Positions 39,110 to 52,300 of a stretch of 64,000 nucleotides of DNA are shown piece after piece. The stretch is taken from positions 5,633,501 through 5,697,500 of the forward strand of contig JAVTVJ010011652.1 of NCBI GenBank assembly GCA_034509425.1. Reading direction: 5' to 3'. The notes beneath the pieces were generated by a model, which saw only the letters and a program-made list of their open reading frames with translations, was not told the DNA's origin and searched no databases. Position 1 is the first letter of the stretch. Each line of letters starts with the position of its first letter. Source of the stretch: Eopsaltria australis (Eukaryota > Chordata > Aves > Passeriformes > Petroicidae). A program made the translations under genes and the position numbers.

Positions 39110-41934
39110 GTCTTATTACCTCTAATGAAAACTTCCACACCAAAACCCACAGAGACTCTTGCTTTCAACTCTAGGTGGTGGTTTCTGTCCTTCTATAAAA
39201 TCCATGGCTGGGACAAAAACTGAGTCTTTTTCAAAAGGAGGGATGGAGCGTCTGTCCTCAGAGAAAATTCTTTGAGCTTGGCATTGTTGTGTCCTTGCCT
39301 TTTTTTTATTTTTTCTTTCTTAATTGCCTTTTATGCTCATTCCTTCTGAATCTGAGGGCTAATACAGACTAAATGGCCCTACTTTTCCAGAGGTACTGTA
39401 TCTTCTGGAAGAGTTCCCAGGATATCTGTCAGTTCAGATTCACTCTATTTCTTTTCAATAAAATCTAGCACTGATGGGAGCTCCAATAACATCATCTCAG
39501 AGTGAATGTGACCTTCTGGTGAAGGAAGTCAAGCAATCTTCTCCCTCTGGGATTAGAGCATGGTTATGCCTCATTACTGTGAATAAGTTTTCTACACTGC
39601 TTTCTGCATGCTGCGTGTCTGGGCAACTTCACAGTATATGCACATGTAAATAAATAATTGCTTCCTTTAAGTAGACCCACGATGTTTGGGAGTTGGAATA
39701 AGGAAAGAATCCAACTTTCTGCATTCTTAGTAAGAGGTGTTTAGAAAAAGGGAAAAAAAGGGTCTTTCTCATCAAACCCAAAGGTCTCTGAGGAGTTACA
39801 AGGAGTACATTTGTTAAAATCAGAATTGCCTGTTTTGCACATTTGCTTTTGGAATACCATCACATTTTTAAACAAACTTTATTAGAATTCATATCCAGTT
39901 ATGGAGCTGTACAGAACTCCTTTAACAAGCACAGTCTGGCTGCAGGCAATGAATCTGTCTTTGTCACTAATGATGTTTGTATTATTTTAACACTGTTGAT
40001 ACTGGGGATTTGTGGGGGGGCTGCAAGCAATCATCTTTCAGCTACAGCTCACCTGCCTTGCATGCTGATTAGAAAAACACTCTTCCCTCAGGATGTCAGG
40101 AACACAGTGGGGTACACGAGGGTACGTGCCCAAAGGATTTCAGTCACATAGTCTGGCTGCTGAAAAAACTCCTTGCAATTCCAGTAACCTTTACCTGTTC
40201 AGCGAAGGGGGTGGGTGGAACTCCTTTGGCAACATTTTTCAGTAATCTGCATCTTTTTCATGTGGTGAGTGTGGTACCCTGTCAGGAGGGTTTGTGATGC
40301 AGTCATTTGCTAGAAAGTAATTTTCAGAACTAAAGCAGCTCTCATTCTTTCAGATGTGAAGGAATCTTGGGCCTAGGCCAGGTCCAGGCTCTTCAGGTGC
40401 TGAGAAATCTGTTTGCAAGGTGCAGTTCATTTGAATCAGTTAAATACATTTATTTATTATGTACTTCATACAATATAGGAAGTATTCTATGCTAAATATT
40501 ATACACGATATACCACAGAGTATGTGTATAAGAACATTTATATATACAGGTGATAAAAAATGGCTAGAGACATGCTGTATCTTCTCCTTCTGTCTTGTGA
40601 TGCTACTATGAAGAAGTGCCAGATGTGATCCCCCAAACACAGACTAGGTATATTCTTCTGCTTTAGGTGTGAAAGGGAAACATCCATATCTGCATTTTCT
40701 CTTGGCACATCTGTCTCCTGTACAAAAGTTTCTTTTGGTTTTCCTGCTTTGCCTTGAAACAATGGCAGTAAATATAGGGCAGGGATATGATGGTGGTGTG
40801 GAAAGAGGCTGACACTCCTTGCCCTGGTTCCTGGGGGCAGAAAGTCGAGGAGGGTTCCCTGGGTGAGAAAGGAGGGTGATTTATGTGTCACTTCTAGAAC
40901 ATGGAAGAAAAGGGGGCAGGGACTCACTCATGAAAAACTAGATTTTTCTCAGCTGAGGATTTTCAGAATAATCATTGTTGATTAAGCAGTAATATCCTAT
41001 TGTGGGTACCAGACTGCATAAATTCATCCAAGATCTTCCTCACATCAGGATGAAGTGGCTTTTTGACTTCCAGAGGATGTGCACAGGATATTAAGGATGC
41101 TGTTGTGCTTGCATATCCATTCTGTCTCCTGCCATGACACAGAAGTGGGAGGATGGCACACATTTCCCTGATCCCTTTCAACATCCCAGCCCTCTCCTGT
41201 GCTGGTTTGGACAGCAGGCAAAATCAGTTTCTGAACTGCAGTGATAGACACATATCCACCCATGGCATAGATGCATGGATAACAGCTGAGGGGTATTTAC
41301 GCAAAGAGATATTTTTTGTAGCCTTTGAAACCCGTTGGTTTCCTTAACTTGGACTGTGAGACCTACCACAAAATTAGAGGTGTTCTGCTGTGCTCCAGCC
41401 CTCAAGAGACAAGCACTGTGACCTGAGTGAGCAGGGCCTGTTCGTGATCCTCCACAGAAAGTGGGAAAGGATCAGCACGATTCATTTTTATTCCAGCTAT
41501 AAAAGATACTATTTTTTGTGAGCAGAGAAGATATTTTGCCAGGAAATGGCTCTCAGCAGAAACAAGTCTGCCAGGTTCAGAGAGTGGGTTGGATGCCTCC
41601 TTGCTCTTGATGCCCTAAAGAAATGAGAGGGCTGAATCCCACCTGCTGTTGTCAGGGCTTGGAGCTCAAGAACCATGACAAATGGTGCACAAGGCAAAAA
41701 TACCAGAATGAAGGAGGGGAGTGAAAATGATCTACAGTAACTGAGAAAAGAAAAAGGTTAATATTCCTTGGCAGTTGTTACCTAACTATTTTTTTTTTTC
41801 TTTTAGTGTTTAAATTTAACAGTAATGCCCAGGAATATATTGAGCATTTGAGGGAAAGCTCCACAGTTTTGAAAAAAAAAAAATGAGAGAGGAGAAACTA
41901 AAAGTCCTGGCACTAACAGAATACTAATTTGGGT

Positions 41935-42040
41935 CTGCAGCAATTAATTAAATTGATCTTAATTAAATTTTTCCTGCTGGATTCATTAAACAATCTGTAA
42001 TTCTGCCACCTATGCAGTAAAAATGTAGCTTATTCCCTCT
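41935..42040. promoter_or_regulatory. Candidate homeodomain-site cluster
   Basis: TTAATTAAATT occurs at 41944-41954 and again at 41959-41969, an exact 11-base repeat with a 15-base period, each copy holding a TAATTA core. AT-rich, CpG-poor sequence with TTCATTAAACAATC words follows. The doubled core would let two homeodomain proteins bind close together. Inferred from motifs. Confidence 0.22.
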
Positions 42041-42660
42041 GAATTTGTAAATGTTCCTAACTGTTATTTTTAATCAAAGGTCCACCTGAGCTTAATTGTT
42101 CCATAGGTTTGGTGGGTTAAAACACATGAATTTCAGAGGTTACTTGCAGACAAGATGATTTTGTGATTAGTGTTGCCATCTGTGAGCTCTTCTTCATTAC
42201 CATCACCTCTCCGTGGACTAAATATTCAGAAAACCATTTAATCCTGAGTCCAGCCTGTGAGCTCAGGATCAGAGCTCCAGGCCTGTGTGGTCAGTCCAGC
42301 AAAATGAACGAGAAACAGTTTGTGAGAGAGTGACACACACTGACACCCTGGGCCTGGGCTGGGTGTCCCCTTCCTGGCCACCTACAGGGCAGCATCCAGG
42401 GCTGTGCAGGGAATATGTCCTTGCCCAATACTTGTGTGAAGTAAAGACAGATTAACTGAAATGTCATCAACACCACAGGGTGGGTTTTGGTGGTTTTCTT
42501 GCAAAGAGTAGTGAGGCTCCAGGAAAATATACTTAGGCAGGAAGAAAATTCCTTTAAAAAATCTTAGAGAGCAAATCCTTTCTCTCTGACTTCCTTGAGC
42601 ACCACAAACCATATTTTCATTTCCATATCAGACCAGAAAGAAACAAAGACTCAGGGATGT

Positions 42661-42702
42661 TCTCTCTCTCTCTTTCTCAAACTCTCTCAATCTCTCTTTC
42701 TG
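42661..42702. repeat. (TC)n-rich tract
   Basis: TCTC dinucleotides with a few interruptions over 42 bases. On the reverse strand it is GA-rich and gives a spurious R/E/K-rich peptide. Confidence 0.8.
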
Positions 42703-42718
42703 TCGTAATGGCCAAATT

Positions 42719-42754
42719 TGACTCAGATAGAGCTGCAAGGCCCTGTGTGACTCA
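42719..42754. promoter_or_regulatory. Pair of AP-1-type sites
   Basis: Two exact TGACTCA words at 42719-42725 and 42748-42754, 29 bases start to start, the core bound by FOS/JUN dimers. Single copies occur by chance several times in 64 kb, so only the close pair is notable. Confidence 0.2.
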
Positions 42755-44509
42755 TCTGAGCCACTGTACCTCCTAATGAAATCATCCATAGTCCAGATGG
42801 CAAACCCAGCTTCCAAGAGAGCCATGAATTGAAATTCACTTATCCCTAATGGTATTTTGAATAATATTGAGTGATTTTTCGGAGTGCGACTGTACAGGGT
42901 GCCCTCCAGGTATTTCAAATGGTGTCAAGTGGTTGCTCATTGTGGAACCTGAAAGAAAGGTTTTTATTCAAAGACAGAAGACTGCAACTGTAGGTGACTG
43001 TTCTGTATTACTCACTCACTTTTCTAGTTTCAATGTGAAACCCGTTTGCAGGATTCTTGGTGGGTCTTTGAGGTACCTTTTATGGAAAATCTGTTCGAAT
43101 TTCTTCAACAGGCTTGATATGAGAAGAGAATTACATATACACAATAGTGAATTACTCCTCTACATTGATTTTTTTTTATTGTTGGGGCTTTTTTAAATAT
43201 CACTCAGAATACTTTATTTGAAATGAAAATAAAAAGTATTTAGGTAGTTATTTTTCTCTTAACAGATAGAAATGTAAAAACTATTTGCACATTTTCAGTT
43301 AATCATCTCTCTCAAGAAGAAATTTAAATTGAAATCTTTAATCACTTTACCATTTTTAAGGAGGCAGCAAGAGTTCAGCTGACAGCTTTCCAGTAGAAGC
43401 AGTAGGAAGGCTAAAAGAGCTGCCTAATGCAAACATCCTGACCATCAAACAGCAGGAAAAGGTATTCCTGACCATTAAGCTTGCCTCTCCAATCAAAGCT
43501 TGCTGGAAAGGGCCAGAGCTTAATTTTCAAGCAGTGCCTGCCAGGAATCATTTTCCTGGCCTGGCCATAGAGAGCTGGCTGGAATTGTCTTCTGCTGGCA
43601 CATCCAGCCCTGAGTCAGGCCAGGCTTCTTGGGATTCCATGTGGAGGATATGATGGAGATCCACAGGATTCGATCCTGATGTCTGTCCCTATTCCAGGGT
43701 CAGATCAGCTGTGCCAGCAAGAGCCCAGAGAGCCTCCACCAGAGCCTCTCCCAACTCTGCTTTCTGGAGAACACAACAGTGCTGCTGTAGGGGGTCCCAC
43801 AGGATACAGGGGTTTTTGACATCAGGATTGTGAATTATTAAGAGAGACATGGACAGCTTTTAACATTGTGATTCTGAATGTTTCAGCAGAGGTGTGATTG
43901 ATCTACCAAAGGATGCTCTGGCAGATATGAGCTCATGCCAAAGGTTTTCCTACACAGGACTCTGCCAGGGAAAGTTCCTGCAGCCCACCCTGCTCCCACA
44001 GGCCATCTAAAGTTCAGATTTGACTTTCCTAAGGACTTTGTGACCGTCTGAAGGCAACTGTCCTTGCTTTTTCCAAACCACCTCTGTTCACTGAGGGTCA
44101 TGGGGCTCCTCCTGGTTACATCGACAACTCATTAAATAGATAGGAAAAGACAGAAGTCTTGATTCCCAGCCCAGAGAGTTTATTTTTATCCCATGTTCTG
44201 GTATACACACAAAAGCTCTGAATTATGATCTTGGATATTGTCTGCTGCATTCTTAGTGGGAAATTTCACAATGTATGGGCAAATGAAATTCAACTGGTTT
44301 GTGCTTATTTATCCTACCTAAGAGCTGAAAATGCTGCAGTAATGAACAATATATCAAAATGTCAAATTTACATTCAAGCTATTTGGAATTCTCAGTTTCT
44401 GAAACAATAAGGCAGTAGCTTTAAAAAAAAGTGATGTCCTACAAACCATCATTGCAGTGCAGTCAAAACTCCTTGGTATTAAAGGCTTCCTTCTCCAGGA
44501 CATAAAAGT

Positions 44510-44670
44510 ATTACAGGCAATTAATTATGCTGTGATTAGCTGAGACATCTTAACTGTAAATCATTGTTGCTTAAATACGGCTTCAAAGAATTAATTGGCT
44601 GCCTGCCAGCTGAGGGAAATGAAATCTAGCACTGGAAATAATATCAAAGCTAAGGCACCTGTGAGAGAGT
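44510..44670. promoter_or_regulatory. Candidate enhancer-like block with NFI palindrome
   Basis: AT-rich, frame-free block with GCAATTAATTATGC (about 44517), GTGATTAGC, CATTGTTGC (SOX-like), and ATCAAAG (TCF/LEF-like, about 44645). TTGGCTGCCTGCCAG at 44595-44609 matches the NFI palindrome TTGGC-N5-GCCAA apart from the last base. The density of developmental-factor words in 160 bases makes it one of the better candidates here. Confidence 0.28.
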
Positions 44671-47600
44671 CTGGGAGGAGTGAGGAGGTGCACACTTTGT
44701 ATTTACAGTGGATGCCCACCAGCTGAACTCCTCACAACTCCTACAGCCCCTTGTGGCAGATGGCAGTGAGAGAAAATCCATCTGACCTTTTTCCTGGCAT
44801 TTGCCCCCATCACATCACTGTAAAGCACTGTGGACTTCATGCTGAGGGATGGCCACAGCCACCAGGCAGGGTCTCTGTCCCATGTGGAATGGGCATTTAG
44901 GGCATCCTGAGAGGTAAGGAAGGCTCAGGATGCAGCTACAGCTTTTCTCCAGCCTAGCTCACAGCCTGTGTCTGCATCCAAACACTGGATCTGAGTGAAT
45001 TCAGAGAAATTCAGGGTAACAAGCAGAGACATGACTGCAGTTTCTGGATCCATCCAGAGAAATATGGAAAGTTCCTAAAGACAGGCACCTTATTAGACCC
45101 ACCTGAAAGATATCAATAAATCAACACCATGTGACAAACTCTGAACAAACTGACTTTAGAACTTACGATCCAGATTTCAGCCCTCTGTGAGATGTTCACA
45201 GATATAATCTTTCAGATATGAGAAAAATAGAGGTTGCTGTAAATCTGATATCTAAAATGAAATACATTTAGCAGTCTTTGTAACTTATCAAACATGGAAA
45301 TGTATCCACACTGTAGTACAAACACAGCCAGATTCTGACAATAATCCTATTGAAGTAACAATCTCTGCTCATGCTGCTATCTTTCAGATCATGCTGAAAT
45401 TTCCTTTAGAAAGATTAAAAATGAAATAAATGTCATCTACCCTTTTATTTTTTCTCACATCTTTTCCATGTGTTTAGGGAAGACATTGCTTCTCTCTTTA
45501 AAGGTCACTGAAGGTGCCTGGGGTGTTTTCTATAAAATCCAATTTTCTATACTCTCTGGCTAGATATTCCTTGAAGTCCTTAATATGTCCATACTTTCTA
45601 TTGCAGAAAAAAACCCTTTTGACATCTTAAGAAATCCAGATGGACTCTGCTGCTGGGATCCAACCCACATTCCCTTCCCACAGCAGGGCTTGCTTTCAAG
45701 CTGGTGAATTAAGACCATGGAGCTTTACTCCAGGCTGAAACAACTGCCCAGGAGCAAGGTGGACACGATCCAGCCCTGTCTATAAAAGAGTCACTCTGTG
45801 TATCTATCCTAAAGGACTGAGCTGCTGCCTCCAGCCTGAAGTCATGGCCAAACTGAGATCAGCAGAAGACAGTGCTCTCTCTCTCTTCCTTGATGGCACA
45901 CAACACAACAGAATTTGGCAGAAGTTTTAAAGGAAATGACCTTTGTAAATGTCTTGTAGGGGCTGCATAGTTATGACCTCAGGTATCCCAAGCAGCATCA
46001 ATATGCATGGAATTTCTTTAGTATCACCTCACTCTCTCTGCTACCAGTTCAAGGGATGAGATTCATAAAGCAGGCATCTCCAAACCACCCTTGACATTGT
46101 TGACAGTCAGTGGAGAGAAAAAAACTCTTCTAAGATGAGATTCATCCAAGCCATAAGAGTTGTGCTCTATTTTTTCCTTCACTAATTAGCATGGAAGCCT
46201 AAGGTGACTGCCTCAGTTGTAGTCATCCAGAACTGCATGGGATGAATTCCAAACACAATGAATAAGCTCCTCAAGAGTAATATTTATACTATAAAGTATT
46301 CTGTGCTTCCTCAGGGTGCAGGAAGCTTTTAGCTGGTGTAAGCATACTGCCAAAATGAATAGTCTTATCCTTGGCTGTGCAGACTCTCCCACTCTTTTCT
46401 GCTGGGGAAAAAGGTTGATGTGGCCATGTCCTAAATTGCACAAAATGCTGTGGCTGAAAATAAATGAATTTCAAAGCTTCATATGCTGGTAAATCTACCA
46501 TATCTTTAGTTACCTTTTTCAGTGGTTCCTTTCACTGTTACAAGATGGGTCATGCTTTATGTGTTGAAATCCTCATTGCTAATTTGTAATCAGCCTTTGC
46601 TTCTTGATTTTGCAGTATGTATTGTCAGCAGTTTCTTTGCATGTTTTCAAAAATCAGAGTCAACACTGTCATGGTGAGACCCTGTCTTTAAACAGAGAGA
46701 GAATAGTCAGTACTGTTCCATCTGATGCTCTGTAATGAGTCTACTCTGTTTTCTGATTAAACATTAAAAAATGTTCTTAGGTTTGGAGATCTACAAGGAT
46801 CACTCCATAAAATATTTCATTTCACATCATGTGATAAGTAGCTTCGACTCCATAAATTATTTTCCAGCTGGTGCTGGAGACAGACAGGTTCTGTGTGGGT
46901 TTTTGTCCAAAGTAAACCACCACAGTCTCAGTCTCTCTCAGTAATCGCAATTATTCACTATGTATTGTGACTTGCAAATGAGGTTTGTGAAGACCATTCA
47001 GAAACAAGCCATCCACAAATACACAGTTTAAGAAGGCTCTTGAAATGTGTCTTGCTTTAGAAAATGTTGCCATCTCTTTCAGCACGAATTTTGTAGTGAT
47101 ATGAATCTTAACCAATGAACCCTGCCTGCCACAGGAAGACAAAAGGAGAGCTGTGCCATTCACAGTGGGGATGCAGGGGCTGCAAAAAGCTTGGACTCCT
47201 GCTATGGGATGTGTCTTATCCAAAATACAAAGCCAGGGTCTCCTGCCTTAGGGCCTGGACACTTGATGCTGATGTCCAGGGGAAGCTATGAATTATCACA
47301 GCTTGGTGGAGGCTTGTTTTAGACATGAGGATTTCACTTGATTGAAAAAGTTGAAAGTTTCACTTGACTGGGAACTAAGCCAAGGTGGCAGTGGACTGCA
47401 GGGCTGTGGGTGATCCTGTGAAGGGATCCTGAGCCCTCTGGTGATTCTGGGAGATACATCTTAAGGTTGCCCGTTCTCTTTTCCAGCCACTTTCCTCCTT
47501 AGTACATTATCTGGAGGTTACTCCCTGACTATTTTGGGAAGTGCTTGGAGACCCAGGAACACAGGGAGCTAAGAAGGGAAAAAGTACAGCTCAAAACAGA

Positions 47601-49194
47601 AATGGTTAAAAGTGATCTTCAAATGTCAGACTGCCTCAGGGAAACAAGAGCTCACCTCAGCTCCATTTAGAGGGATGTTGGGTAGATGGAATTTTATTCT
47701 TTCAAATGTATGTGCATTTATAATGCATAAAAATGTAGTTAAATGCAGGCCTCTGTGTGACTGAAGAGCGAATATTAAACATAAACGGGTTGCTTCACAT
47801 CTGGAAGGAAAGCAAATCAGCATTGCTTCTCCACAGGGTGAAACTGAAATGTGAGCCTTGCAATCTTATTACTAGGCCAGGGAGGAATGAAATAGAGAGT
47901 TGAGAATCAGTATGAGGTAAAATGTGCCATTAAACTATCAGATGAAATCGGGACAAAAGAGGAGAAATGCAGGTGCAGGAGAAAGAACAAATTTTGTCTT
48001 TTTGGACAGATTGAGAGGATTTTGTGAGGTGGCCTAAAATCCCACGTTTTTAGGAACTGCTGTGTCTCAGTGAGTAAAACAGTAATTTGGGAGGCTTCTG
48101 TGATCTTCAACAATTTTTACCTTTTTTACCTCTGTTTTCTCCGGCAGTTTTTTTGTGTGCTTTGTCACTTAAAACGAGGAATTTAAAGGAAAAGTCTCTT
48201 CTGTGAACTGGTCTGGTAGAACCATAATCCAACACAGAATACCAGAACAGTCAGGAAAATGCAGCTTCCTTATATGAAGAACACGATGATTTCTCAGCCA
48301 TTGAGGAAATGTCTGTGAATAGATGCACTTATTACAACCACAGTTTGCATGATCCTTTTCCAGGTTTTTCCTTTCCCAAAAACCTACATGGGAACACTGT
48401 CTTACTCAGCAGATAGCATGAATACATTCACTGAATAGTTCACAGTGAGTAGGTAGTGAGTAGGTCACAGGTAGAGACACAAAGTCAGCTTTTGTTGATG
48501 ATTAATTCTGCTTTCAATGAAAACAATAATGTAATTCAATAATTATATTTAATACTTTTTATAATTATAATTTTCCTCCTTCAGTTCGTGAAGCTTTCCC
48601 CTTATATAATGCAGCTTCCAAATGTTGACTACTCCACCAACATAATAATTTATTTAAGATTTTTTCTTTGTAACACACTCCTGACAATGCATATGCGATA
48701 TCCCTGCCTAGAAATGTGAAAACAGTTTATTTAGAGAAGCAAATCTGATATCTACCTTTTAAAATCAGAAGACAGAAGTATCAAAAAAAATGCAGAACCT
48801 GCCTCTGAAACTGTCCCTGTGTGTGCTTAACTCTCCATTTGCTCATCCTTATTCATTGTCATGAGGTGCTAAACTCCAATTCCTCGTCATTTCTTTCTGG
48901 TTTCAGATGGTTACAGCAAAGAACCAAAACAAATTTTCTGTCATCCAGCCCCCCAGCTGAAAAGTGGAAGATTGAAATAAGTATCTTGACCACAGGTGAT
49001 TGTCAGCAGTCACAGCGGCTCCACAAATAACAGGTAAATCTGGGATCGCTGTGCTTTGCCTGCAGGAGGTGCTTTACACATCTGAAAGCAGAGTAGGATT
49101 AGAAAGAGCCTCAGTATGTGATGACAAGCAGCAGGAATATGAATCTTTATATCTAGAGGCTGACAATATCTTCCATATGCTCCTCAGAGAAAGC
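44671..49194. other. Non-coding stretch
   Basis: No gene supported; frames reach at most 90 codons. The text near 45331-45362 (CCAGATTCTGAC then CCTATTGAAGTAA) resembles a decayed amniote interspersed repeat. TTTCACTTGA occurs twice, at 47332 and 47358. An 11-base tandem repeat at 48444-48465 is listed separately. AT-rich DNA at about 48500-48670 shows no clear structure. Confidence 0.55.
48444..48465. repeat. 11-bp perfect tandem duplication
   Basis: AGTGAGTAGGT occurs twice head to tail with no gap. Confidence 0.85.
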
Positions 49195-49335
49195 TTATAA
49201 GTGAATAATCTGCTGAATAGGATTGGACTAATTAAAGTGAATTATTTGGAAGAAAGACAAAGTGGAGTTTATCAAGGAATTCACTCGGAGCACGTACTGC
49301 TGCCAGCTTTGTTTTAATTCACCTAACACTAACAT
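49195..49335. promoter_or_regulatory. Candidate conserved non-coding block
   Basis: A TAATTA core at 49229-49234, ACAAAG at 49257-49262 and its inverse CTTTGT at 49307-49312 (SOX or TCF/LEF-type words) lie in frame-free sequence without simple repeats. A motif-based call only. Confidence 0.2.
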
Positions 49336-52300
49336 GTTGCAGTCTACATGAAACTCTTCTAGGATTCTAAAGTGCCATTGTCACATTAAAATTTTCCTAA
49401 AGAATAGGGGGGGTATTCTGGGGAGAAGGTAAGCAGGATTAGGCTGCTCTAGAGTTGGGATGATTTTTCCCTTTGAAACATCTCAGGTCTTACTTGAAGC
49501 TTCAGTCCTGGAAAGATTGCACTTCTCAAAAATTTGTTTTGCTTGGGTTCTCTATCACACTGTAATAATCTTTCCCCTCAGTCAAGCAAACAACAGCACA
49601 TCTGTGCTTTATATGAAGCTTTTGCAAACAGAAATTTAATGAGCCAGAAGACACAAGTCACAGCTCTGCTGTGGGCTCTGGGAAAGCTCTCCTGCTAATC
49701 CAGTGTTTGGCTGTACCAGTAGATTGAACAAGGCTAAGTAACATTCTCAGGCCTGGTGTTGACACAGGTGATCTGTGACTCCCCAAAATTATTTTTAGTT
49801 TCTGAGGAGATGATTAGAGACAGTTGCAATAGTCAATTTTTGATCCCATTTCTGGAGGGTAGAAGTGTTTAGTATAATGGATGGTTATAAATGTTTTTGA
49901 TGCTGTCTGGCTCCAGTTCCACATAAGGGTATGTTAATTTAATATTATAGGTAATGCACCAGTGTCCAAATATTTGATTTTTCATGCTATGAATAAGACT
50001 ACAGACCATCTGCTTTACTTCACTCATCTTGCTACCCAGCATGTTAGAACTTTTTGCCACACAGTTCCTCCACTTCTTCATGCATCTAATTTGCAAGTGT
50101 GAACCCCACTTTGTGATTAGGCTTTCATTTGTGGTAGTCAAAAAAACACCCAAAATGTGAGAGTTCTCCATCTGTTATGGCAGCAAAGTTTAAATTCAGC
50201 CCCAGTGCAGTGTGAAATAATTCAGCCATGCTGTACCCAAGCTGCTGACTAAAATCAGTGCAGAGACTGGGCTCTTTCTGATTGATGGTAGAAGATATTT
50301 ATATTCTATATTCAGATATATAATTGCATCTGTAGTTATGAGTGCATATGATTTTTGTCAGTGAGCACTTCTGGTGAAAAGTTACCTCTCCTATAAGTAG
50401 ACTTTTGAATGTTTTTCAGTCACCTTTTTCTTTTCTGTAGTTGAACAATTCACATTTTCTCCTTTTGCTAGGAATGGGCTATTTCTTGGGCTCTGGTCAT
50501 AATTTCTGGGTCAGCTAATAAACCCACTTTTTATTTCCTACTTAAATGCTGTGTATTAGAGAACTGTTGAGTTGGAAAATGTTAGCTTCATTTAGCTATT
50601 GTTGAGTTTTGCTGAGAAAGGGGATGGCTAGTTCATACACCATGTCCATTTTCAGAGGTAAAATGTATTTAATTGGGCTATTTTTGCTGCAAGTTCACAA
50701 AGTTTCTACAGCATGGACTCCAATTAAGAAACTGAATCTGATGTGAAGCAATTGAGACTGACCCAGATGTCTTGTAGCACCACAGCAAGTTGTTCTGGAT
50801 GGTGAGAGGGAGCAAAGTTCCCCATGAAGTGCATCCAAACCACATAAAATAGAAGATGCTGGGATCTCTCTAGAAGTTCCTTAAGAGAGCAGGTTAGAGA
50901 GTATAGCTCACCAATTCAAGAAAACAATGTGAGTACCTTCCATTGCTAACAGCAGTGTTTGTGAGAGGTGATGTGTCAGGAATAAACAAACTCTGATGCC
51001 TCACAGGATCAGACCCAGGGCTGTGGGTCTCCTCACCTTACTCCAGCTGTTTACACTGTGAACAGCTCCACCTGGGCTACTTATAAATAATAAACACACA
51101 ACCTATTTATCTTCTTCCAAATTCCTATCTTATGCTGAGATAAATCTCACACAGTTCCTCTCTGGTCATGCTGAGAGGGCTCAAGGTGATTAGTTCAGAT
51201 TCAGGAATCCAGTTTGTAGATATTTATTTTCATACAGGTGAAGTCTATGCTACTGCTCTCGGGTCAATGATCCAGAATTAGTGGCTGACCTTATTTTCCC
51301 TATTTCTCACTCCATCTCTGGCCTTTCACACAGTAATAAAAGGTTATCTCCAGTTTTCTTGAGTCAAACAGAAAAGAAAAAAAAAGAGTCCAGAAAGGCT
51401 GTTTATGTCTAAATTTATGAGGCAATCTGAAGGAGAGAAGTTATTATTCACTTCCCCACCTAAAAGCCCTGTAATGTAACAAAAGGCAGTTGTGATAGGC
51501 TCTGCTTGGGGCTCAGTTATGCTGATCAATTCAGTAAACCCACAATTATTGTTTATGCATAGTTGATGCTGACTTCTAGTGTGTGTGCTGTGGCGTTCCT
51601 AAGGTGCTATTGGGATGTTTCCATGGGTGTAAACTCCTGGCAAGGAGGATTTATTTCTGGTATTGAGAAGAGGTGGGTTGTGAGCTCTGGCTCTCCCATC
51701 ATCAGGGTAACTCTGCCATAGCACAGACACTCCCAGCAGCCTCTGAAGGCAGGAAGAGCTCCTTTAGTCTGATAAACTGGTTATCCAACCAAATTGAGGC
51801 ATCTGAAAAGAGATGTCATTGATGGATTAGGGGAGATGCTGTAGAATTCAGTTTCCCTATACCAAGAGAATGGACTCTCAACTTTGGAAAGCAGATGTCT
51901 CCTTGTGTCTCTAGATCTCCTACAAGCCTCTTGGGGTCTGAAGCATCCATTTCCCACAGGACCACCTTCATCTCAGTAATGTTCCCTTCTTTCCCTGACA
52001 AGAGCCTACTGAAGCTTTGCTTACTTGCTCTCAGACAATCCTTTTTGGAGAGCAAAGTTGTTCATTTCTGTATTCCCAGCACTGGTTCTTGAGCAAGATT
52101 TGGATGCATTGTACCTGGTTGCTGCAGAGGGCCAGGCTGGGCTCTGGGATGCAGGGGTGGAGCTGTGTTACTAATGTAGGCTGTAACTAGTTTATCAAGG
52201 CTCCAGCTTTTGGCTATTAAGCAACTCTTTCAGTAGCCAAAAAGCTTTGCAAAAGGGGTTCCCATTTTCCTTCAATTAACTATCTGTTTCAGTGATTTGA

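Larger units (their letters stand above)
34400..41934. other. Long non-coding stretch
   Basis: Seven and a half kilobases with no gene that I can support. It holds a T23 run (39087-39109) and a compound small repeat (35048-35086), listed separately. AT-rich DNA at about 40440-40560 is full of TATA-like words but has no following transcript signal. The 129-codon reverse frame at 40538-40927 lacks good splice signals. Confidence 0.55.
42041..44509. other. Non-coding sequence
   Basis: No gene supported. It contains a TC-rich tract (42661-42702) and, just beside it, two perfect TGACTCA words. The reverse frame at 42628-42918 partly translates the TC tract and is not called. Confidence 0.55.

Noticed and set aside
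40538..40927. 129-codon reverse frame with a hydrophilic middle
   Set aside because: The middle looks protein-like, but no good acceptor or donor frames it.
42628..42918. 96-codon reverse frame with charged C-terminus
   Set aside because: The charged part is the translated TC tract. The remainder has no supporting acceptor.
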